Source: Streptosporangiaceae bacterium | Lineage (GTDB): Bacteria; Actinomycetota; Actinomycetes; Streptosporangiales; Streptosporangiaceae | NCBI GenBank assembly: GCA_030052355.1 | Contig: JASIGS010000722.1 | Span: forward strand, 1 to 9,516 | Direction of reading: 5' to 3' | Length of the DNA stretch: 9,516 nucleotides | Shown: positions 5,843 to 9,516 of the stretch, one piece after another | How positions within the stretch are numbered: the first letter of the stretch is position 1 | How the letters are laid out: each line of letters starts with the position of its first letter | Notes under the pieces: model-generated | What the model saw: only the letters and a program-made list of their open reading frames with translations | The model's database searches: none | Told to the model about the DNA's origin: nothing | Position numbers and translations under genes: made by a program

Positions 5843-7113
5843 CGTCCGGTGCCGCCGTAGACGATCGCCGTCTCCTGGCCGTCGCCGAGGTCGAACGCGT
5901 CGTGCGCCGCAGAAACCGCCAGCTTGACGTCGTTCTGATCGACGACTACCGAGATGCGGATCTCCGAGGTCGAGATCATCTCGATGTTGACGCCGGCCTC
6001 AGCCAGCGCGCCGAAGAAGGTCGCGCTCACGCCCGGGTGCGAGCGCATGCCCGCGCCGATGAGCGACACCTTGCCGATCCTGTCGTCGTACAGCAGGGAG
6101 TCGAAGCCCACCTCGTCCTGAAGCTGACGCAGCGAGGCGATGGCCTGGTGCCCGTCATCGCGAGGCAGCGTGAAGGAGATGTCGGTGCGACCGGTGGCCG
6201 CTGCCGAGATGTTCTGCACGATCATGTCGATGTTGATGCCGGCATCTGCGATGGCGCGGAAGATCCTGGCTGCCTCGCCGACCTTGTCAGGGACACCGAC
6301 GACGGTGATCTTCGCCTCTTTCGTGTCCTGCGCGATGCCGGAGATGATCGCCTGTTCCATCGCCTCGCCTTCCGCCGCGATCGTGTCGGTGACCCAGGTG
6401 CCTGGCCTGTTGCTGAACGAAGACCGCACGTGGATGGGAATCTTGTACCGGCGCGCGTACTCGACACAGCGAAGCATCAGCACCTTGGCGCCGCAGGCCG
6501 CCATCTCCAGCATCTCCTCGTAGGAGATGCGGGGAAGCTGACGCGCGCCGGGAACGATCCGCGGGTCGGCCGTGAAGATGCCGTCCACGTCAGTGTAGAT
6601 CTCGCAGAAGTCCGCGCCGAGTGCCGCCGCCAGTGCCACGGCCGTGGTGTCGGATGCCCCCCGGCCGAGAGTGGTGATGTCCTTGGTGGTCTGCGACACG
6701 CCCTGGAACCCGGCCACGATCGGGATCGCGCCGTCATCGAGCGCGGCCTGGATCCGGCCCGGCGTGATGTCGATGATGCGGGCCCGGCCGTGGGTGGAAT
6801 CGGTGATGACCCCGGCCTGCGAGCCGGTGAACGAGCGGGCCTCCAGGCCAAGGTTGGCGATCGCCATGGCCAGCAGCGCCATCGAGATCCGCTCGCCAGC
6901 CGTGAGCAGCATGTCAAGCTCGCGCCCCGGCGGGTTCGGGCTCACCTGGTCGGCCAGGTCCCTGAGCTCGTCGGTCGTGTCACCCATCGCCGAAACCACG
7001 ACGACCACGCGGTTCCCTGCCTTGCGGGTGGCGACGATGCGCTGAGCGACCCGCTTGACGCCGTCGGCGTCGGCGACCGAGGATCCACCGTACTTCTGCA
7101 CGACAAGCGCCAC
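5839..7113 (-). CDS. lysC: aspartate kinase, alpha subunit / full length
   Basis: 424 aa. Phosphorylates aspartate, the committed and feedback-regulated step of the aspartate pathway. The amino-acid kinase domain (1 to about 245) has KYGGSS at 7-12, SFTGSQAG at 94-101, VAGFQG at 133-138, [12 protein letters not shown] at 147-158 and [14 protein letters not shown] at 173-186. Two ACT domains follow (about 270-335 and 345-420), the first with [10 protein letters not shown] and the second with [37 protein letters not shown], the signature of lysine/threonine-inhibited enzymes. Length and motifs match Corynebacterium-type LysC, made as alpha plus an internally started beta subunit. The GTG start is preceded by GAGG at 6 nt and GGAGG further up. 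Only 86 nt separate it from DUF5063, and asd follows with a 4-nt overlap. Confidence 0.97.
   Translation of the reverse strand: MALVVQKYGGSSVADADGVKRVAQRIVATRKAGNRVVVVVSAMGDTTDELRDLADQVSPNPPGRELDMLLTAGERISMALLAMAIANLGLEARSFTGSQAGVITDSTHGRARIIDITPGRIQAALDDGAIPIVAGFQGVSQTTKDITTLGRGASDTTAVALAAALGADFCEIYTDVDGIFTADPRIVPGARQLPRISYEEMLEMAACGAKVLMLRCVEYARRYKIPIHVRSSFSNRPGTWVTDTIAAEGEAMEQAIISGIAQDTKEAKITVVGVPDKVGEAARIFRAIADAGINIDMIVQNISAAATGRTDISFTLPRDDGHQAIASLRQLQDEVGFDSLLYDDRIGKVSLIGAGMRSHPGVSATFFGALAEAGVNIEMISTSEIRISVVVDQNDVKLAVSAAHDAFDLGDGQETAIVYGGTGR
6358..6373 (-). promoter_or_regulatory. internal ribosome site and ATG for aspartokinase beta subunit
   Basis: Inside lysC, GGAAGG (6373-6368, minus) lies 7 nt before an in-frame ATG (6360-6358, residue 252), which would begin a 173-residue protein MEQAIISGI... 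ending at the lysC stop. It holds just the two ACT domains, the same layout as the overlapping beta subunit of Corynebacterium and Bacillus aspartokinases, in which alpha and beta assemble into the lysine/threonine-sensing enzyme. Placement and ribosome site are seen directly; that it is used is inferred. Confidence 0.7.
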
Positions 7114-7199
7114 GGCTGTCCTCGCACCTCCGTCTGGCTATCGCTGCGAACAGGCCACCCCCACTGGCTGCCGCCGAGTCTACCGATCGGCGCGCCCTC

Positions 7200-7796
7200 C
7201 TAGCGCGTCGCGGGCTCCTCCGCCACGTCCAGCCGGGCATGCGCGACCACGGAGTGCAGGGCCCGCAGCACAGCGCCGCCGTGTGTGCCCCAGTGGCTCA
7301 CGTAGGAGTACTGCCACCACCACAGGGCCTCCGATATCTGGCCGGCCTCGTGGTGCTTGAGGCCATGGACGAGGTCAGCGGCGATGGCCGCCAGGTCGTC
7401 AGATATACGGAACGGGATGGCGACGGAGTCTGCGAACGGATCAAAGACTTCCGCGTACTCATCGACGGATCCCAGCCGGGCGGCGAGGCCGGTTCGCAGC
7501 GTATCCAGGTCCACCTCGGGATCGGCGCCGACGTCGGGCTCCCAGTTGCTCGGCAGGATCACGTCTTTGCTCGCGCCCAGCTGGGCGCCGGCCAGCATGA
7601 CCTGCGACACCTCAAGCAGCAGCAGAGGGACCGTCTCGCCAGCACTCTCACCGCGCACCACGGCGGTCAGGCCGTCCAGGAAGTCCCTTGCGTGCATGGC
7701 GACCCGGTCTGCTAGCGAGCGCCACTCCTCGGCTGGCTGACCGGGCTCACCGTCAGAGACCCCGTCACGCTGCGGCGGAACTTGCTGGTCAGACAT
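7200..7796 (-). CDS. DUF5063 family protein
   Basis: 198 aa, acidic, with no signal peptide or membrane segment. It has a Gln/Glu-rich disordered N-terminus (1-22) and a helical body: [60 protein letters not shown] and the conserved [27 protein letters not shown] near the end. I recognise it as the DUF5063 protein that often sits between recR and aspartokinase in actinobacteria. Its function is unknown and no catalytic motif is evident, though the Trp-rich block with nearby His residues is a likely binding surface. The ATG has GGAGG (7808-7804) 7 nt upstream and overlaps the recR stop by 8 nt (ATGTCTGA), so it is translated with recR. Confidence 0.85.
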   Translation of the reverse strand: MSDQQVPPQRDGVSDGEPGQPAEEWRSLADRVAMHARDFLDGLTAVVRGESAGETVPLLLLEVSQVMLAGAQLGASKDVILPSNWEPDVGADPEVDLDTLRTGLAARLGSVDEYAEVFDPFADSVAIPFRISDDLAAIAADLVHGLKHHEAGQISEALWWWQYSYVSHWGTHGGAVLRALHSVVAHARLDVAEEPATR

Positions 7797-8388
7797 CGAG
7801 CAGCCTCCGTCCTTCGAACGCCCGTCCCAGCGTGACTTCGTCGGCGTACTCGAGTTCCCCGCCCACCGGCAGGCCGCTTGCAGGCCGGGTGACGCGCAGC
7901 CCGAGCGGCTTGATCATCCGGGCCAGGTAGGTCGCGGTCGCCTCGCCCTCCAGGTTGGGGTCGGTCGCGAGGATGATCTCGGTGATGGTGCCGTCGGCCA
8001 GCCTGGACATCAGTTCCCTGATTCGCAGGTTCTCGGGCCCGACACCGTCTATCGGGCTGATAGCGCCGCCGAGCACGTGGTACCTGCCGCGGTACTCGCG
8101 GATTTTCTCGATCGCGGCAACGTCCTTGGGCTCCTCGACCACGCAGATCACTGAGGGATCCCGTCGCGTGTCCCGGCAGATACGGCATTCGTCGTCCTCG
8201 GCGACGTTCCCGCAAACACGGCAGAACTTCACCCGCTCGATCACGTCGACCAGCAGGGTGGCAAGCCGCCGCACGGCGCTCGGATCCGCTGTCAGCAGGT
8301 AGAACGCGATGCGCTGCGCGCCCTTGGGGCCTACTCCCGGCAGCTGGCCAAGTTCTTCGATGAGGTCCTGGACGACGCCCTCGTACAC
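7789..8388 (-). CDS. recR: recombination mediator protein RecR
   Basis: 199 aa, the normal RecR length. RecR works with RecO (and RecF) to load RecA on SSB-coated single-stranded DNA at gaps. Domains in order: helix-hairpin-helix [20 protein letters not shown] (13-32), a zinc finger with Cys56, 59, 68 and 71 (CRVC...CRIC), a Toprim domain with [10 protein letters not shown] (81-90, conserved Glu) and [14 protein letters not shown] (139-152, conserved Asp), and the C-terminal [27 protein letters not shown]alker-B-like/clamp segment. The start is GTG at 8388 with only a weak GGCGAG upstream. The gene begins 12 nt after ybaB and overlaps DUF5063, consistent with one transcript. Confidence 0.97.
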   Translation of the reverse strand: MYEGVVQDLIEELGQLPGVGPKGAQRIAFYLLTADPSAVRRLATLLVDVIERVKFCRVCGNVAEDDECRICRDTRRDPSVICVVEEPKDVAAIEKIREYRGRYHVLGGAISPIDGVGPENLRIRELMSRLADGTITEIILATDPNLEGEATATYLARMIKPLGLRVTRPASGLPVGGELEYADEVTLGRAFEGRRLLDV

Positions 8389-8400
8389 CTCGGGCTCGCC

Positions 8401-8886
8401 TCAGCTGTCGCGGTCGTCGACCGCGTCGCTCTCGTCCTCGTCGTCCTCGTCCTCGTCGTCCTCATCCTCGTCGTCCTCGTCCGTGGCTCCTGGCACTCCC
8501 GGCAGACCGGGCATGCCGCCGGTCAGCCCGGCCAGGCCCGATATGTCCGGCATCCCGGGCAGCGTGCCGAGCCCGGCCGCCAGCGGGCCCATCGTCTCCT
8601 CCTGGAGGTCGTCCACGCCCTGGCAGGCGTCCCGGTAAGCCGCGAGGATCAGGTCCGACAGTGTCTGCGCCGTCTCCTCCGGGTTAGACACGTCGATGGC
8701 TGCTGCCGAGATCGACAGGTCGACCAGCTCACCCTGGCCGTTGACGGTCGCCGTCACCAGCCCTCCACCCGCGGTGCCTTCCACCTCGGCGTCGGCGAGT
8801 TCCTGCTGCGCGTTCATCAGCTGACTCTGCATCGCTGCGGCTGCCGCCAGCAGCTGCTGCATGTCCAGCTCGCCACCGGGCTCCAC
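8401..8886 (-). CDS. YbaB/EbfC family nucleoid-associated protein with acidic tail
   Basis: 161 aa from the GTG at 8886. The YbaB domain (about 1-105) reads MQQLLAAAAAMQSQLMNAQQELA, EVEGTAGGGLVTATVNGQGELVDLSI and AQTLSDLILAAYRDACQ. In this family it forms a dimeric tweezer-like DNA-binding protein; recR linkage is standard. It is followed by a Gly/Pro/Leu/Met-rich linker (GTLPGMPDISGLAGLTGGMP...) and a tail of 17 alternating Asp/Glu residues, making the protein about 50 residues longer than the usual 100-115. The start is set by AAGGAG (8897-8892), 5 nt before GTG 8886. A more upstream GTG (8919) would put this ribosome site inside the gene and add 11 residues foreign to the family. Confidence 0.92.
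   Translation of the reverse strand: MEPGGELDMQQLLAAAAAMQSQLMNAQQELADAEVEGTAGGGLVTATVNGQGELVDLSISAAAIDVSNPEETAQTLSDLILAAYRDACQGVDDLQEETMGPLAAGLGTLPGMPDISGLAGLTGGMPGLPGVPGATDEDDEDEDDEDEDDEDESDAVDDRDS
8431..8481 (-). repeat. 15-bp tandem repeat encoding (DEDDE)n in ybaB
   Basis: About 3.4 copies of a 15-bp unit give DEDDE-DEDDE-DEDDE-DE on the minus strand. Copies are identical apart from one GAT for GAC (codon 8466-8464). In-frame tandem units of this kind can expand or contract by slippage in whole multiples of 5 residues, so the tail length may vary between strains. Confidence 0.85.
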
Positions 8887-9036
8887 TCGGTCTCCTTGAT
8901 GTCTGCCACCTGCGCTCACCGCGCCGTGGGCCGTCTCGCTTACCGCCTCGCAGCCTCGCCGTCCGTGCCCGGCCGGGTTCAGTCGCTTATGCCGAGCCTA
9001 CGGCTTTGGTGGTGGGGTGGCATCTACCGGCTCGCT
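8887..9036. promoter_or_regulatory. dnaX-ybaB gap with inverted repeats and ybaB ribosome site
   Basis: 150 nt. It contains the ybaB ribosome site AAGGAG (8897-8892, minus), the perfect 10-bp palindrome CCCGGCCGGG (8968-8977), a short hairpin AGCC-TAC-GGCT (8995-9005) and a long-range pair TGCCACC/GGTGGCA (8904-8910 and 9016-9022) that could close the whole region into one fold. I see no Shine-Dalgarno-led small gene, no tRNA and no SRP RNA signature. It probably holds a ybaB promoter or leader. Confidence 0.35.
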
Positions 9037-9516
9037 TCACCCGTCGCTCTCTTCGATCACGGTGCCGCCCAGCTCGCGCTCGATCAGGCTTGTACCGGTC
9101 AGGGCGTCGGCCGCGCCGTGCTCGTCCGGACCGGGACCGGATCTGGCCGGGGGCTCATCAGGCGCCGCGCCCCGGTCCGTCCGCCGCCGCGCAGCGCCCG
9201 GCTGCGAGCTCCGGCCGCCGTTTCCTGGCTGCGCCATGTCCGGCTCGGCTCCGGAGACGGCAGTCGCGGCGGGGAGTGGCGTTCCCCTCGTTATATCTGC
9301 GCTACCTGCGCCGGCAGCCAGCACGGTCGTCCTGACCTGGGGTTTTATACCGAACAACGCGTCTAGGGCTGTCAGCAGGTCCTTGTCATACCCGCCGGTC
9401 TGGAAGCCGCGCGCGAACCCGGCCTGGGCAAAGGCCAGGGTCAGCACCCCGTCAGCGAACGACTCGACGGCGGCGTTGCTGAGCTGTATCGACGCCACCC
9501 TGCGCTCGCGCTGGAC
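9037..9516 (-). CDS. dnaX: DNA polymerase III subunit gamma/tau, C-terminal part
   Basis: The last 159 residues; the 5' end lies beyond the window. VQRERRVASIQLSNAAVESFADGVLTLAFAQAGFARGF is the start of the tau C-terminal domain of actinobacterial DnaX (the segment that normally contacts the polymerase), then GGYDKDLLTALDALFGIKPQV. A disordered Ala/Gly/Pro/Arg-rich tail (about 65 residues) follows, and it ends with LIERELGGTVIEESDG, a closing motif typical of actinobacterial DnaX. DnaX is the motor of the clamp loader that loads the beta clamp at the replication fork. The downstream position of ybaB and recR is the standard cluster and confirms the call although no ATPase motif is visible. 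Confidence 0.9.
   Translation of the reverse strand, partial: VQRERRVASIQLSNAAVESFADGVLTLAFAQAGFARGFQTGGYDKDLLTALDALFGIKPQVRTTVLAAGAGSADITRGTPLPAATAVSGAEPDMAQPGNGGRSSQPGAARRRTDRGAAPDEPPARSGPGPDEHGAADALTGTSLIERELGGTVIEESDG

Noticed and set aside
4514..5860. 448-codon open frame on the plus strand opposite asd
   Set aside because: Asd on the minus strand has complete catalytic motifs. The plus frame is an Arg/Ala/Pro/His-rich shadow with no domain.
5725..7203. 492-codon open frame on the plus strand opposite lysC
   Set aside because: It is a product of rare TTA/CTA/TCA codons in the antisense gene; its Arg/Asp/His-rich product has no recognisable domain, while lysC is unambiguous.
8431..8481. 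CRISPR-like short repeats
   Set aside because: The units are directly adjacent 15-mers with no spacers and are in frame within ybaB: a coding tandem repeat.
8309..8638. Serine-rich plus-strand frame opposite ybaB
   Set aside because: The poly-Ser run is only the complement of the (GAC/GAG) acidic repeat of YbaB read in another frame.
8887..9036. SRP (4.5S) RNA or tRNA near dnaX
   Set aside because: dnaX neighbourhoods sometimes hold ffs or tRNA-Ser, and GGTTCAGTC (8977-8985) looks T-loop-like. Flanking bases do not form a T stem, and no GGAAGCAGCC-type SRP core is present on either strand.

Overview
The window is high-GC DNA with strongly GC-biased third codon positions, frequent GTG/TTG starts and tightly packed genes. 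The order dnaX - ybaB - recR - DUF5063 - lysC - asd on one strand is a chromosomal arrangement I associate with Actinomycetota (Streptomyces and relatives). I infer an actinobacterium of the Streptomyces/Streptosporangiales type but cannot place it further from sequence alone. No plasmid, phage, IS, CRISPR, tRNA or rRNA signature was found.

Layout, left to right. (1) 1-1161, plus: the 3' part of an alpha/beta-hydrolase whose frame has no stop at the expected domain end and runs antisense into the next gene. (2) 772-1608, minus: a HAD-IB phosphatase-like protein with a hydrophobic C-terminus. (3) 1609-1879: a divergent control region with several inverted and direct repeats. (4) 1880-2946, plus: a two-gene operon of a PadR-type repressor and a divergent peptide deformylase, joined by an ATGA overlap. 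(5) 2963-3893, minus: a GNAT acetyltransferase and an upstream DUF2203 gene whose ends overlap by 8 nt. (6) 3894-4175: a second divergent gap of lower GC. (7) 4176-4787, plus: a DUF1684 protein, ending stop-to-stop against asd. (8) 4784-9516, minus: the housekeeping block, in transcription order dnaX (5' end outside the window), ybaB, recR, DUF5063, lysC, asd.

How the genes work together: DnaX (clamp loader), YbaB (nucleoid protein) and RecR (recombinational repair) form the widely conserved replication/repair cluster. Here it leads, through a DUF5063 protein of unknown role, into the first two steps of the aspartate pathway. LysC phosphorylates aspartate and Asd reduces aspartyl phosphate to aspartate semialdehyde, feeding lysine/diaminopimelate, threonine and methionine. 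Gaps of 150, 12, -8, 86 and -4 nt suggest partial or full co-transcription.

The most distinctive unit is the PadR-deformylase operon. The enzyme keeps all metal and catalytic residues but departs from consensus in two signature motifs, so it looks like a secondary, regulated deformylase. That role is inference. Other points of interest are the acidic tandem-repeat tail of YbaB, the internal ribosome site for an aspartokinase beta subunit, and the missing hydrolase stop codon.
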